From Chlorophyllum brunneum (Eukaryota; Basidiomycota; Agaricomycetes; Agaricales; Agaricaceae): DNA of 64,000 bases. The DNA is taken from positions 2,074,050-2,138,049 of the forward strand of contig OY756150.1 in NCBI GenBank assembly GCA_963576785.1, written 5' to 3'. The notes beneath the pieces are model-generated. The model worked only from the letters and a program-made list of their open reading frames with translations. It did no database searches and had not been told where the DNA came from. This document shows positions 1 to 11,322 of this stretch, in pieces. Each line of letters opens with the position of its first letter. Positions within the stretch are counted from its first letter, which is position 1. A program made the position numbers and the translations under genes.

Positions 1-747
1 TTGTTCTTGTTCTGGATGTATAATGGCGCTGGCGTTGATACTTTGTATGAAAGTTGGAAAGTCGCTTCTTGATTCTTCACTGACCAACTGGTCCTCGTCC
101 TCGTATAAACGATCACCGAAGAGCATAGAGACTAAATCAGGGCCTGATGACCAGTCGTAGTCAATGTTTCTCGGGATGGTCTGTGGGTTCTCGTTGGGAG
201 TGGGAGAGGGGGGAGGTTGAGTGATAAACGTTGCTGAAAGACAGGAATCCCCGACCCATCCTGCTCGCGCTCGTACTTGCGTTTCTGTGTCTGGTTCGGG
301 GGGGCTGGCTGAGTTCTTGCCGATGCTGTGTAGCGAAGGGGGGTCGGCTCTCGAGTCTTCATCGACTAGCTCATCCTCGTCTTCGTCCACGCGTACGAAC
401 CCTAGAAACTCGGCGGGAATTTCTATTCCCATATTTGTAGCGCAATTTCGTAGTTCATCGAGGAGAGTTTTCTTTGGCTCCTTGATGGACAGGGTGTCGT
501 CGGTGGATGGGCAACAAGAATTGTCGTTTAATACATCGCCTTCGTAGGAGGTGAGAGAACATGTAGAAGAGGTAGAGGGGAGACGGGGAGAGAATATTGG
601 AGATGGTGATGGCGACGGTGACGGGGATAGGGAATGAGGTGGTAAGGGTAAAGACGGAGAGGATCCAGACAAGAGTGGTGTCGCCAATACTACCTGGCCA
701 TCAACTAATGATAAGCGCAGAAGAAGAAGAAAACATACAAAACGCAT
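1..747 (-). CDS. Predicted secreted Ser/Pro-rich acidic protein, 3' end outside the window
   Basis: From the ATG at 745-747 one frame stays open for 249 codons to the left edge, so the gene runs off the window. Residues 1-18 are a hydrophobic Leu/Phe-rich stretch typical of a signal peptide, followed by a Ser-Pro repeat region (about 27-60), a Cys-Cys pair near 78, a KEPKK motif near 90 and two acidic patches (DEDEDE near 118, and EDEDQ near the edge). No intron is needed in the visible part. I do not recognise the family. Parts of the same sequence recur at about 15.9 kb and 27.8 kb, so it belongs to a small local family. The uninterrupted frame, despite no similarity to a named protein, is the main support. 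Confidence 0.55.
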   Translation of the reverse strand, partial: MRFVCFLLLLRLSLVDGQVVLATPLLSGSSPSLPLPPHSLSPSPSPSPSPIFSPRLPSTSSTCSLTSYEGDVLNDNSCCPSTDDTLSIKEPKKTLLDELRNCATNMGIEIPAEFLGFVRVDEDEDELVDEDSRADPPSLHSIGKNSASPPEPDTETQVRARAGWVGDSCLSATFITQPPPSPTPNENPQTIPRNIDYDWSSGPDLVSMLFGDRLYEDEDQLVSEESRSDFPTFIQSINASAIIHPEQEQ

Positions 748-867
748 TTTCCCGCCTTGCGAGGAGTAACATCCTCTTTTTCACCTTCTCAAATATTATG
801 ATAGACGCGTGTCCTCCACTTCGAGGAATTCTCTTCATCTTCTGACGGCGGAGGTGCCTGACATATC

Positions 868-1419
868 CTAACAAAGCCGCGTCAGGAAACCGAATGAATG
901 AGAAACGAGAAATGTACCTGTCCAACATGTCTTTCGGGCTTGAACGTACCTCACGACACCGCGTTTCCACTCGACTTTCACAGCATCTTTCGCTCTTGCA
1001 AGTTGTGAAGCCCCGAATCCCGAGGTCCGTATTCGACTTGAGGACCTGACGCGTGTTCTTGTCCAAGCTTCATCAGCAAAGCGATCGCAAGTACGCTTAA
1101 CCGAATCAAGATATTCGGTGTGTCGATGGGTCACTGCTGGTACCAGTCCGAATCCAAGTCCGAGACGATCTGAAGGTTTGAGAGGGTCAAGCTTCGCACT
1201 ATATCGACACCCGCAAACGCAGGCGTCACCACTGTTGGTCCAACACGAAGGCAGTGGGAGGGGTAAAAGCACAGAGTCCTTGAGTTGTGTGGAAGGAAAT
1301 AGCCCTGGGAAGCCCAGATCCAAGCGTTGAGGTCGATTAATGTTCGACCGTGTCTGTCGATATTTGAAGCTAAGCGTCGAATGCATGGCGATTATTGATT
1401 TCGTTCCCGGTGGGGGCAT
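868..1419 (-). other. Conserved low-copy block, possible exon remnant
   Basis: A 183-codon open frame on the minus strand whose 3' half (motif VEWKR...VQARKT) has a recognisable partner at 27.4-27.6 kb on the plus strand (LEWK...VQARKTGW). In both places the block lies just downstream of a seven-helix protein gene, so it is part of the inverted duplication. Whether it is translated is unclear: an ATG lies inside the frame, there is no family match, and the similarity is patchy between frames. It may be a decayed exon or an untranslated repeat. Confidence 0.35.
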
Positions 1420-1835
1420 GTGGAGTATTTAAATGGACGAGAAAGCTCCTTATTCGAGATTGTGGTCCGGCCTGGATATGTCATTCCGCATTTCAGATTC
1501 GACTGTACCTCGGATCAGTGGGGTGTGGATTGTCGCGCAACAACCCTCAGGTCTGTGCTGGTCGGGTGGGGCTTTGGTTCATCTTGTAGATCCGTGTTGT
1601 CCCAAGCGTTTCATCGTCACACTCTCCTTTCTTGTACCCGATCCTTCACCTTGTACTCGATCCTTCACCTGGTTCAAAATGTTGGCTGGATTACGGTTAA
1701 GCGGTTAATGCCAGATGAAGTATCCATGAATATAATAATGATTTGCCATGGTGACCAGTGATATAAGCCCACAATACATACTCCAAAAGACATCGAGTCT
1801 ATGGAGACAGTAGGGTCTCCTCCCGTAAAAAATAA

Positions 1836-3079
1836 TCATTCAACAGGTGAATGCAATGCAGGTGGTAAAGAGTCTGGAACACTAGTCTGTGCTACTTGTG
1901 CCTGGAACCTTTGAGTACCAGTCCCACTGGCAGCACCAGACTGTGCAGCATGGTTCCAATGCAAATTGCTAAGTCTGTATCCTGTCTTTGAGCCCCATGC
2001 CTGCCCAATGGAAACCCTGTAGACTACAAGAAGATATGCAATTATCTTTATGCAAGATACATATATTAATCAGTTGCATTTGGAAGAGTGGTAAACTATC
2101 AACTCACTTCAATGTAGGGCTGACAATTAGAAAAAAGTGAACCTAAAGGATGACCAACAAGGGCAAGGACTAGGGCCATAAACATCCATGTAGATTCAAG
2201 AGCATAGGATTCGACAAGTATTGCCACAATGTTCATGTATTGTTTGCTGAGGTAAGATGTTCCTGCAGAGTCTTGGATTAGAATTATTCCAACTGGATGT
2301 CTGTAGCCTGCATACCTGTTAATCTTGCATGGTGTTTGAGAGTAAAGATGAGATATACAATTATCAGCACTGTAACAGGTATTGTAACTGCTATCTGTAG
2401 TGCAAGAGCAGCAATTGGTATATTGTGAGAAATTCCTGTTGAGGTAACTCTAGTCTTCAATGTCAATATGATAGCAGAGATCCATGATGCTGCAGGTCTC
2501 AATATTTAGTCCATGAAAATGGGTAGATTTTAAAATAATTTACCTGCAGAAGCAAATAAAACTAGTAGTGGCAGGATTACAATAATATTAGCATACTTTG
2601 TTGCCTTCCAGACCTTCCACAAGTGCCAAACCTTTAAATTTATTAATAATATGCAGATACTACTACTTTGACAGGAAGTAAAATCATTAGCTTACCTGAA
2701 TTGCTGATGATAATACATGGATTATGATTTCAGGGACATCAAACATAAGTGCTGACAGCTGCACACCCAAAACCTCTCTTTCATATGTATATGGCCCTCC
2801 AGCAAAATTCCTATGGTGGATATAGGCTGCTTGGATGACCCAAGTATTTCCTCCTAGAAAGACCAGTCCAGAGAGCATGATGACTGAAGTATATGCTAGC
2901 ATGAACTTGGTTTGCTTTTTTCTGTCAGAGTCCTGAAGCTGGGACAGTGATGACTGGACATAGAGATAGTAGAGGGACAATGCAATGCCATAGAAGACAC
3001 CACTCAAGGTTGTGGTACTGATGAGGTCAAATTCTGTCTCAAGTAGCAATTTGTCTGGAAGTGGAGGAGTGTTGTCCAT
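1836..3079 (-). CDS. Seven-helix membrane protein of a basidiomycete-specific family, intact copy A
   Basis: Five exons read through without a stop: complement of 2696-3079, 2544-2631, 2316-2489, 2108-2262 and 1836-2045, giving 336 residues. The four introns are 51-64 nt with GT-AG ends. The protein starts MDNTPPLP and has about seven hydrophobic helices with short loops, the layout of the many uncharacterised receptor-like or integral membrane proteins of Agaricomycetes; ligand and function are unknown. The last helix is followed by a polar tail of about 60 residues. A damaged paralogue lies at 25.86-27.09 kb on the other strand. The gene is almost free of CpG (about two in 1.24 kb) and richer in A+T than its neighbours, which is unusual for an intact coding sequence and suggests a history of cytosine methylation. 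Confidence 0.8.
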
Positions 3080-3429
3080 TGAGAATTGGAAATGTGAGAG
3101 GAGGGATGGTAGTAAGTGGCATTTTGGAAGTCCTGTAAATATACCACCGCTCACTCCCAAGTTGTTGTAATAACATTCATTGTACTTTGGTCCGTGTAGC
3201 TGCCAGCTCCCCTACTGAGTGCTTATTCATGATCCACATGCTAGTTGCCTGAAGTATACTATTACTCAAGTGTACCCACAAGCTACTTTATTAGGCCTCC
3301 ATTTTGATATCTACTGTATTTGTTGTACTCGGTGCAGTTACAGCGGAACTCGAATGTGAACAAATAGTTCCTAGTTGAGGTGAGATCAACGGGTTCCGGC
3401 CAGGTTAACTGCTTTGGACACCAATAATC

Positions 3430-4780
3430 TTATCCGGACAGTGTGGCGAGTGTTTTGTACACCAGTCTACCACGATGACCGAGGTGAACCTCCATCTTGA
3501 TTGGGTGCTTCGACGGGCGTTGATGGAGGAGCGTTCGAATTGAGATGTAATAGAGTGTAGTGGGCGCCGTTATGTCATCGTGCGTTTTTTTGTCCATAAT
3601 GATTGAGTCTTGTTTCTCAGGAAAAGTTGTATAGACCTGTATCAAAATGATGGTAAGTGTGTTTCAAGTGGCCGCTCTATTATTCTACTTCAGGTTTGTG
3701 TACGTCCGTCATCGTCTTGTCCTCACTGGTTGTTCCCCGTCCGAACCTCAACCGAACACCGCTGAAGCCCAAAAATGATTTTAATGATATATCCAGCCGC
3801 TACGACACCCACACCAGCTCCTGGTGTACAGCTTCCACAAGTACAAACGTGGGGTCTGTGATGCTTGCGACAATTTGTCACTTCCCAAATCTCATATCCT
3901 GACTTTGACGTTCGAGGATACCATAACGGCAACCGAAAGCGCAGGTATTATCACGGCCAGTCCTATACGAAGACAGTGGGGGAGTGGGGACACGGGTTGT
4001 AAACCGGGAGAAGTTTGGAGGTGAAGATGTACGGATCTAGGCTTATTGCTTGACTGCGCCAGTCGACATTGGGATGGAGCATAAGGCGTGGATAACCAAC
4101 ATTGATAGTACGGTTGATGAGGTAGGTAGTGTAGTTGAATGGACCAGAAAGCTTTTTTACTTGGAACTGTGGTCTGGCCGTCTTTCGAAGCCGAGATGCC
4201 CCGGTCATTGCCTTGCTTTTCTGAAGATTTCGGAGAGTCTCAGCACCGAATGATGTATAACGAGCCTCCATAGCCTGGACGATGGCCCATAATCGTCACT
4301 GTGTGTATTAAGTGCGTGAAAGCGATACACTTTGCTTGCTTCGGGCGGTGATGAGAGTGTCCTTTCAGGTCAGGAAGTACCTGATAGTGATTCAGCAATC
4401 GCAGCCTTAAAATAAGCCAAAGTCCCACCAATGCTCGGTTTTGAAGACATGGGTGCATTCTGTGGCCTCAGGTGGTCCGTAGCTTCTCTCGTTAATAGAA
4501 CAAGGACGGAGTGGAAGTCCTGAGAATGAACGATTCCTCTAGAAACCCATAGGCACAATATTAGGTTGTGCCTATCTAGGACCGTTGACGTATTCTGGCA
4601 AGGATGGACAGCTCACCTTAGTCGTATATCCGTGTCGCAATGAAGGGATACTTGCCATTCAGTGAATACACGTGGTGAGGCGCGTTGCATCACCACTGGG
4701 CATAACGGGTTCGTCTGCAGCTCATCCCTCACGCTTCTCTCATTGAAGAGCACACAGCCCTAATAGCAACTTGTCTCATC
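3430..4780. repeat. Inverted low-copy repeat, partner of 28.3-29.4 kb
   Basis: This stretch is a diverged reverse complement of 28.3-29.4 kb. Matching landmarks are the motif MEARY...GAE...GASRLR (minus strand near 4.25 kb; plus strand near 28.76 kb), the sequence around the CCACGTG(T/G) site at 4.67 kb and 28.37 kb, and the segment reading GKYKRG near 3.84 kb and 29.33 kb. The reading frames are broken differently in the two copies, so I read it as a duplicated, decayed gene region rather than a working gene. The original protein is not recognised. Confidence 0.55.
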
Positions 4781-5345
4781 GCCATTCTCGATCTCAAAGG
4801 CAAGCCGCTCATCCAGCGCGCATACAGAGACGATAATCTGTCGGCCCGGCGGTGGGGAGTCATAAGGGGAGTAGCGTTAGTGTATGGTCGAGATCAAGGC
4901 GCAGTTTAAGAGTGGTACGGCGAACAATGTGAAGGTGTATATGCCGGTTGGATGGAGGATAGATAGCCTTCGACGGGAACTGTGCCGTATGTACTGGATA
5001 AATCAACGTTCGTGTGGAAGATCAAACAACTAGGCGGGTCCAGAGAATTCCTCATGCGTGCACATTTTGGTTTACCTAGGTTCAATCGATCTGGTTCGTA
5101 ATCCTCCCCTCCCGTACTCTTATTCACAACTCGTTACAGAAACAGACATTGAAAAACGACCACCCATCACTGCCAAATTCGAAATTCCATACTTTACAGC
5201 ATCGGGTATTCAAGTTCGATATCTCGAGATTGTGGAAAAGACCGGGTGCCTGGCGTTGCCTTGGGTTATGTATATTACTCAGAATGGTGATGACCACAGG
5301 TGAGTTTACCCTTTTCTTGGTGAAAGTGGGCTTTGATGGAATGTA
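4768..5345 (+). pseudogene. AP-1 complex mu subunit fragment (internally deleted)
   Basis: The reading begins with the start of a mu-adaptin (IAILDLKGKPLIQRAYRDD), then jumps directly to the C-terminal mu-homology domain: pieces resembling FVWKIKQLGG, REFLMRAHFG and KFEIPYF...GIQVRYLEIVEK, ending in YITQNGDD. Several hundred codons of the middle are missing and the joined frames do not agree, so it cannot encode a working adaptor. Mu-adaptin normally binds tyrosine-based sorting signals in clathrin coats at the trans-Golgi network. A longer copy lies on the minus strand at 16.7-18.2 kb; the intact parent is not in this window. Confidence 0.8.
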
Positions 5346-5439
5346 AGTTTACGGACGGCGTTGGAGAAGGGTAGTGCGCCTATTGTTCCGATGTAGAAAA
5401 AGGTTGTTTAGATTAATGACAAGTCTAGTTTTGTATTCC

Positions 5440-6390
5440 TTTCTTTCCACGCGGAATGTGGATGGACACAGTCCATTTTGTAGTTTACGTCTTCCTCCAA
5501 GAAACTGGATTCCCTGCCCTCGCTAGATACCGCGTTCATTGCACAGTAGGGTTGTTGTCTCACGTAGGTGTGTGTGAACGTTGGTGACTTGTCATCGAGC
5601 CCTGGACCCGGTCCCGGATGTTCTGGACTCATGTACAATGGATTGGGTTATACTGGGGCTCTACTATCCCGAATTGTCAAACCTTTCCAATGGAAACCTG
5701 GTCCGCCAGTCTGGTAGGTACCCCCCACACCATAGATTCGTCACACACTCCCCCCTTTCTTTTTGAGTGGTATGATAAGTTGGTTCCCTATTTCGTCATG
5801 GTAGGACAAGTAGTATACAAACGAGTTCGTATAGAAGAGACAGGGGTGGTAGAATCGGAGCGTCAGGCAGGGTCATCTAGTCATCCACGGGGCACTGCCC
5901 TAACCGTGTTCTTGGAGGGTTCTCTGTAGCTGCGTCAATTTCTGGTATCAGAGCTGAGCGTTGTGGGGAAAAAAGGGAGAAATAATGTGAAGTCAGTGAG
6001 AGGGAGTGGGACGTGGAATGGAGGGAGACACTTTCCACCTTGTAATTCGTGTCTTCCTCCAAAATTTCCATCCTCACTGGATAACGCAGTAAAGTTGTGA
6101 TCTCCCCTCGGTCATGTGTATATTGACGACTTGTTTTCGAGCATTGGAACCCATCTCAACGCCCCTGGTAGAACCGGTACATGGTCCCGGATGTTCTGGA
6201 CTCTGCGTAATGTATGGACTATAATTCTGTAAGCCAGCGCTTACCGGGCGCTACTCTCCCGAAGTGTTGTATAAAAACGTCCATACGAAATGTCAAACCT
6301 TTTGTATAGGAATTTGGAACATATTGACCCGCCAGTGTGGTATTTATTTCTCCTACATAGATTGATTATACACCCTTTTTCAAAAAATCT
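5440..6390. repeat. Diverged direct tandem duplication (about 0.6-kb spacing)
   Basis: Segments at about 5450-5760 and 6030-6380 share an ordered series of short matches: GTCTTCCTCCAA, CCCGGATGTTCTGGACTC, TGTCAAACCTTT and the run around CCGCCAGT(C/G)TGGTA. Spacing is kept with small insertions and deletions, so this is an old tandem duplication. Neither unit has a convincing open frame. It follows the AP-1 mu fragment and could be part of the same duplicated block. Confidence 0.55.
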
Positions 6391-7424
6391 TCATGCTTAT
6401 CATTGCCGGCCCGTGTAGGACCACGTAAATGTAAGCTAGTTTGACACTGTTCGGTACCGTGGTGTATTTAACCGCAGGGCATTTTTTATTTCATTCGGTG
6501 GGATCTTTTGTTTGTTACTTCCCTTTACTAACCAAGGAGGGGTTATTTATGTTGGGTATATCCCAGCGCGAGCGAGGTAAACTAGTTGTTGTGATTAAAA
6601 CCGTATCGCGGAGTTACCTACATACTTTATGTGAGTGAGGTATCGGTGGGTGCCTGTGCCCTCGCTCGTGGCCGAGGATGCACCAAGTGTTATCAAATCC
6701 TCCGACCCCATCAAGCTAAGGTTCGTCTCAATGCCCGACCCTTAGGGAACGGATGACATACATAATCTGACCCTTACTGGTATGCATCGTAACGAGCCCT
6801 CTTTTACCAATTAACAAAATAGGAATGCTGGGCGTAGTTTTGTACTCTTATGTCCGAGCAGACGAGCGGCCTTCCAACAATGTATCTTTCGAGGTTTTGA
6901 GTATGGTCAAAGGCAGTGAGTCCTGATACTGTCTTTGTATCTCACACGCCTCGTCTGGGCAATTTGATTTTGTTCAGTGATTGGTCCTGGTGTTCCCGCG
7001 AAGGTTTTCTTGTGAGTATTCCCTATCCATATGACTTAATTCGTCCCGGTGCACAACGCCGCTGAGTTATAATTTGAGACTCCTCCAAAATGATTTACGT
7101 TCGACTGCAGAGGCTCGTTGGTAAATTCAAGTGGTGACACAATTTCCTTCTCTGTTCCAAGCACCACCAGGTCTATATTCCTCAGCCTCTAAAACTTACT
7201 CTAGGTATTCGATGCCGTGAATCGCTATGGATATTCCCATGGCGTTTGAACTTTGTCACATTCAGTGTTCGGCTTTCCGTGCCTCAATTGAGTCTGACGT
7301 ACTTCAAGGTTTAGAGATGGACTCCGTGACCGACCAAATCTAGTCCTTGAGCCAACAGTTTAAAAGGTGCAAAATTGGCCCATTCGATCTTCATCTCCTT
7401 CGGTTCTCCCAGTAGTGCCCTTAA
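6391..7424. other. Intergenic stretch without a recognisable gene
   Basis: About 1 kb with only short, unsupported open frames, no repeat partner I could see in the window and no RNA gene motif. The last 150 bases presumably hold the promoter of the membrane protein gene that starts at 7425. Confidence 0.5.
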
Positions 7425-8618
7425 ATGCTGGACCCCGCCATCTTATTGTCTGCTCGCCCCCTGTGGAACCATGAGCAATCTGGTTCACGCGATTATGTTC
7501 ATGTTGCATCCTCAGTGGCGGCCTGGACACTACTTCTCGCAGACTATGTGTGGCGTTTCAAGCAAGAACGTACCAACATCTGGAGGTATGTTTGCAATTC
7601 CAGTCGCAAATACTTTGCCACCAATTTTTTCCTTTTGCTCTTCTCAGGACGCCAATTACATTCCCCAAGACGTCATACATTTTCGCACGATATTATCCCA
7701 TCGTGACCCACATGTGCGGCAAACCATACACTCTGATATACCCAAACTGACCGATGAAATTAGGATCAACATCGCGTTCCTATCCCGTTTTTTGCTCCCC
7801 TTTTCTGCGGACCTCTGTCAAAAATGGTTCTTGTTCCTGCATCTATCTTGCACTAGTGTCCAATTCGCCTTTGAGGCCACAGTGTTTCTTGGAGGTCCGC
7901 TTTAGGTCCCTTTTTTCTCAACCTGAAAACTTATCCTGATATCCTTTAGTATATGCGCTTTATCGGTATGATGTCAAGGTCGGCATGCTGGCATTATCCA
8001 TGTTTGTCGTAGATGCAACAGTCGCCATCCTAGGAGGTATTAAGCTCTTCCAGGGAAATGACTTTGACATGAACTGTTCCACGGAACCGGACGATTTTGG
8101 GTTGGTTCTTCCGTACGTGATTTCAAATACTATTTTCACCCTTGCATGCCGGCCAATATTGTTCCGCAGTATTACGTTTTTCTCCTTCCAGGGAATCATG
8201 TGGGTCCTGACTTGGTACAAGCAACGCGACATATTGAAGGAGCTCGGTTGGGACTTGATCGATGTGGCCTTCCCACTCCTCCCAATACTTTTTCGTGATA
8301 GAACGATTGCATTCATTGCTGTAGCAGGTAACACCTCCTTGCACAATTGCTTTGTTGTCACTACCATTACCCACACAACAATCATAGTTGGATTTGCCGT
8401 CATGGTTCCATACAGCACCGTTGTACGAGTAGATACTCTCGTCGTTTATCCGTGAGTGTGAAATGGATTTCTACATTTATAACATCCTTATGTTAGCATC
8501 CCAGGTGGGCCATGACTGTGCTTTCCCTTTCTGTGCGTGTCGTTCTATCTTTGCATTGCGAAAGCTACTGAGGATCTTATCAGTGCTGTCGCTTCATTCT
8601 CAGCTCGCTTCACCCTGA
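7425..8618 (+). CDS. DUF6533-like multi-pass membrane protein, 3' end uncertain
   Basis: Exons 7425-7585, 7648-7713, 7764-7894 and 7950 onward join in frame through introns of 50-62 nt; the 7714-7763 intron carries a CTGAC branch motif just before its AG. The first exons give the DUF6533-type opening: a helix ending LLLADYVWRF, then R-x-P-I-T-F-P-K leading to FARYYPIV. Further helices follow (NIAFLSRFLL, the CQKWF segment, VYALYRYD, MFVVDATVAILGG), then a loop and another helix after LFRDRTIAFIAV. Function is unknown; the family is expanded in basidiomycetes. The last exon is unclear: after the intron near 8452 the frame ending FALRKLLRIL (stop at 8616-8618) fits the family best, but an expected P-W-A-M-T segment lies in another frame, so a frameshift or a different splice is possible. 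Confidence 0.65.
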
Positions 8619-8902
8619 ATCAGCCAACACTGGTTCAATTGAATTGGATAATCTGTCTCTTAGCCAGAGGTCCTCCCGCTCTTCGACGACAGGTGGATTC
8701 AGGGGCCTTACGACACTATACAATTTGACAGAACCCTCTTCCGAAAGTCCTAGACCTCTTTCGCCGTGAACTTCACGTTCAGCGTCTATTATAGCTTGTC
8801 TGCGAAATCCCTATGGCCCTCACACATCCATACGTCACTCGATATGTATTTTTCATATTTTGCATTGTACATTATAAGCTTCATTGTTCTACTCTTTGCC
8901 TC

Positions 8903-10668
8903 TCAAAACCGTTCCCGCCCTGACCAAGCAACTGCGTTCCTCCTGACCTTGATCCTAGCCTTCCATATATGGTACTTATTCACTAATTTCTCCCCACTTT
9001 GATCATCTATCCATTCTTTGTACGTATCTCGCTCCCTAGGGTCTCGCGCAGCGTACCAGGTAAACGTTTTTACTTGATAGACTCTCGTATTTTCCTCGTC
9101 TCCATTTGCACAGTAACAGTGGAATATGAGGCTGAGCAAACGCCCGTAGGCCGAGGTCGCGAACAGGCGCTCTTCCTCCGCCTGTGTGAGTAATTCCCGT
9201 GCAGGGTCGATGACCTGGGTGTCGGATGCTTGCGGGTCCCTGAGCCAAACCTCGTATCCTTCTTCCAGTTCATGAACCGTTCTCTCGAATGAAACACGGA
9301 AAGCAATCGATGCTGGACTCGGGTTTGTGCAAGCCCCACACTGACACGCAAAGCCAAGCTTTTCCAGTGATCTAGCTCGTTCTTTCACAGGGAGCAGGAT
9401 TGGGACGTAACTGACGAAAAGTTGTTCGCCGGCGGAGACGGTGTGAAGAGGATGTAGTTGAAATGTCCATGATTTGGCGTCAAAGGAGAGAGCGGCGTTG
9501 GGCGTACAGCTGTGGTTGATTCTGGAAAGGTCATTGCATATCCCTATATACTCCGGGATATTTTCCTTTATGACTCCTCCGTTTTGGGGTGAAAATGGGT
9601 TGATGACCGTGCCAGAGGGAATTTCAATGCCGTTTGTCTTGACTCGACTCCGCAGCGGTCTCTTGCATTCTTCCCCAGAGATCGGAGGAAACTTGGCAGG
9701 GGACAATGCCAGGAATTGCGCCTGTCGCATGGGCAGTAACGTAGCCAGGTGAGCTTCCAGAAACTTCTCGTGTGTGTCCCCCAAGAATTCTTCTGCCAGA
9801 GCGTTCTTCTCTTCACGCCCGGGTCCCAATATAGCCATTGCAAGGTCCATGGGTTTTTTAGGGAGAATCATGAGTGGGCGTTCGGCCAACACCAGCTCGC
9901 CTGGGAATAGCCCTTTCGTTGCGAATATGCCCAACCCCATTTCATTGTCTCCGGTGTCTCGGACTTCATACAATTTTGGTGTTTCGCCTTCCTTCCCTTT
10001 GCCTTTGACGTCCGCCTCCTTCACACGCTTGTTGGATGGAATGGGTTTCAGGCTCTCCACGGACGGCATATAGTCCAAAATCTCGAACATCGTGTCGGTT
10101 CTGAGAAGAACTTCGCAATATTGCTGCTCATCCAGACCGTCAGGGAAATCCTCCTCTATAATCCGTCGCATTGTTTCTTTCGTCAAATTCAGGGTATTGG
10201 AGAGTGTAGGTGGATGAGGTGGGATGGATTTATGGCCTAGGGAAGCAGATGGTGGTTCGATAAGATGGCGGGCCAGAGAGGCTGGACAAAGGATCCGTGT
10301 AGGGCGGATGGGGTGAAAGGGTGGTTGCCCGAACTCATCGTTACGATTTTCGCGATTTTGCTCGAATCTGGTGCCTGATGGAGACAAGTCCTCCGGACCT
10401 GGGACAGAGGGGTGAGTAAATACACTGGAACAGGATCAAAATGGGATCCACCTCGGATGTGAACATCATTATCTTTCTCTTGGGCACCCTGGCCGGGGAG
10501 ATCTGCGTAGTTGGAGTTTGATGTCGTGGGAGAAATTGAACAATAAATACCATCTACTTTAACTTGTGTTCCGGAGACAACATGCGAAGCCGCCTTGCTG
10601 CCCTGATCATCAGGGTTTTGTGATATGGCCTTTTTGCCTTTTTCTGTGTTTAGAAATCCGCGTTTCAT
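8903..10668 (-). CDS. SET-domain protein (putative protein lysine methyltransferase)
   Basis: Likely transfers methyl groups from S-adenosylmethionine to lysine, probably of proteins in nucleus or cytosol; the target cannot be told. The start at 10668 gives MKRGFLN, a beginning shared by many Agaricomycete SET proteins. A proposed join is complement of 10551-10668, 10452-10502 and 8903-10398 (554 residues); the first two introns are deduced from phase only. The SET core shows GLGIFA, then NDLSRINHSCTPNA (about residue 350, the pseudoknot and cofactor-binding motif), GEQLFVSY, and a post-SET cysteine cluster CQCGAC. A long insertion between the N-terminal SET motif and the core is usual in SMYD-like fungal proteins. 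The C-terminal end may contain one further unrecognised intron. Confidence 0.8.
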
Positions 10669-10893
10669 CCTGTGCGAGGGTTCCCTGAAACTCTAGGTGT
10701 TGATCGACGTAGAGGTAAGGTGGAACAAAGGACACGAGAAGAGTTAGAAACTTGAGCCACTTTGTTGGTGATCGCGAAGGTCAGCACTGGACCCACAGAC
10801 AGTAGTAGATTGGCCTAAATTGGATGCTGACATGATTATCATCCCTCGGAGCGCTTATCATATCCCTCTGCCACCGCTAACTCCGAGCTACTC

Positions 10894-11322
10894 ATGGCTA
10901 CTCCCGCATTACAGAGCGAAGGATCTGACGCATTTAAGCTATACGACCTTCGCGTCGAAGTTATCTGTCCGGCAGGTAGTAAGATTTACTGCGGAGCAAA
11001 GGTGGGAGATTACTTTGAGCTTCGTGGGGAAATGTTGTATCTACCACCCGGACAGGGTTTTTCAATATATTCTCTCTGTACGTGTTCTGACCTTCGCTTT
11101 TTCAGAGATCATGGACGAAAAAGCTGACATTCGTCTATTACAGCTGCTGTGCTTCCACTCTTGGCAGCCAAGCAACGTCCGACCCATCCTAATGATTGGA
11201 TGACAACGGATTGTGAAGTTGCATGTCCTGATCCGAATTGTCCGTCGCGCTTGAGAATAACCAGGCTGGGACGGACGGAATTTAGGCATGCGGATGTCAC
11301 TGCTGTGCCTTTGGAAACCTAA
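10894..11322 (+). CDS. TIGR04076-family small protein
   Basis: Two exons, 10894-11077 and 11144-11322, joined over a 66-nt intron in phase 1, give 120 residues. The protein matches the pattern of the small TIGR04076 family, better known from bacteria and also found in fungi: an early strand with VEVICPAG, the YCGAKVGDYFELRGEM core, a PPGQGFSIYSL segment before conserved small residues (AVLPLLAAKQR), and a late CEVACPDPNC pair of cysteines followed by a basic strand. No biochemical function is established for the family. It is divergent in orientation from the SET gene, with about 225 bp between the two starts, so a shared promoter is possible. Confidence 0.75.

Noticed and set aside
132..362. 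76-codon minus-strand ORF (frame reading QKRKYEREQD)
   Set aside because: It overlaps the much longer open frame of the edge gene in a different frame; the long frame with signal peptide is the better reading.
221..547. Ser-rich plus-strand ORF of 108 codons
   Set aside because: It is the antisense image of the Ser/Asp-rich edge gene; poly-Ser here is a translation of GAG/GAC-rich coding DNA.
10237..10550. Continuation of the MKRGFL frame as a separate 143-residue protein
   Set aside because: The first part is better explained as exon 1 of the SET gene; the large ORF behind it has no ATG at its start and joins in phase.
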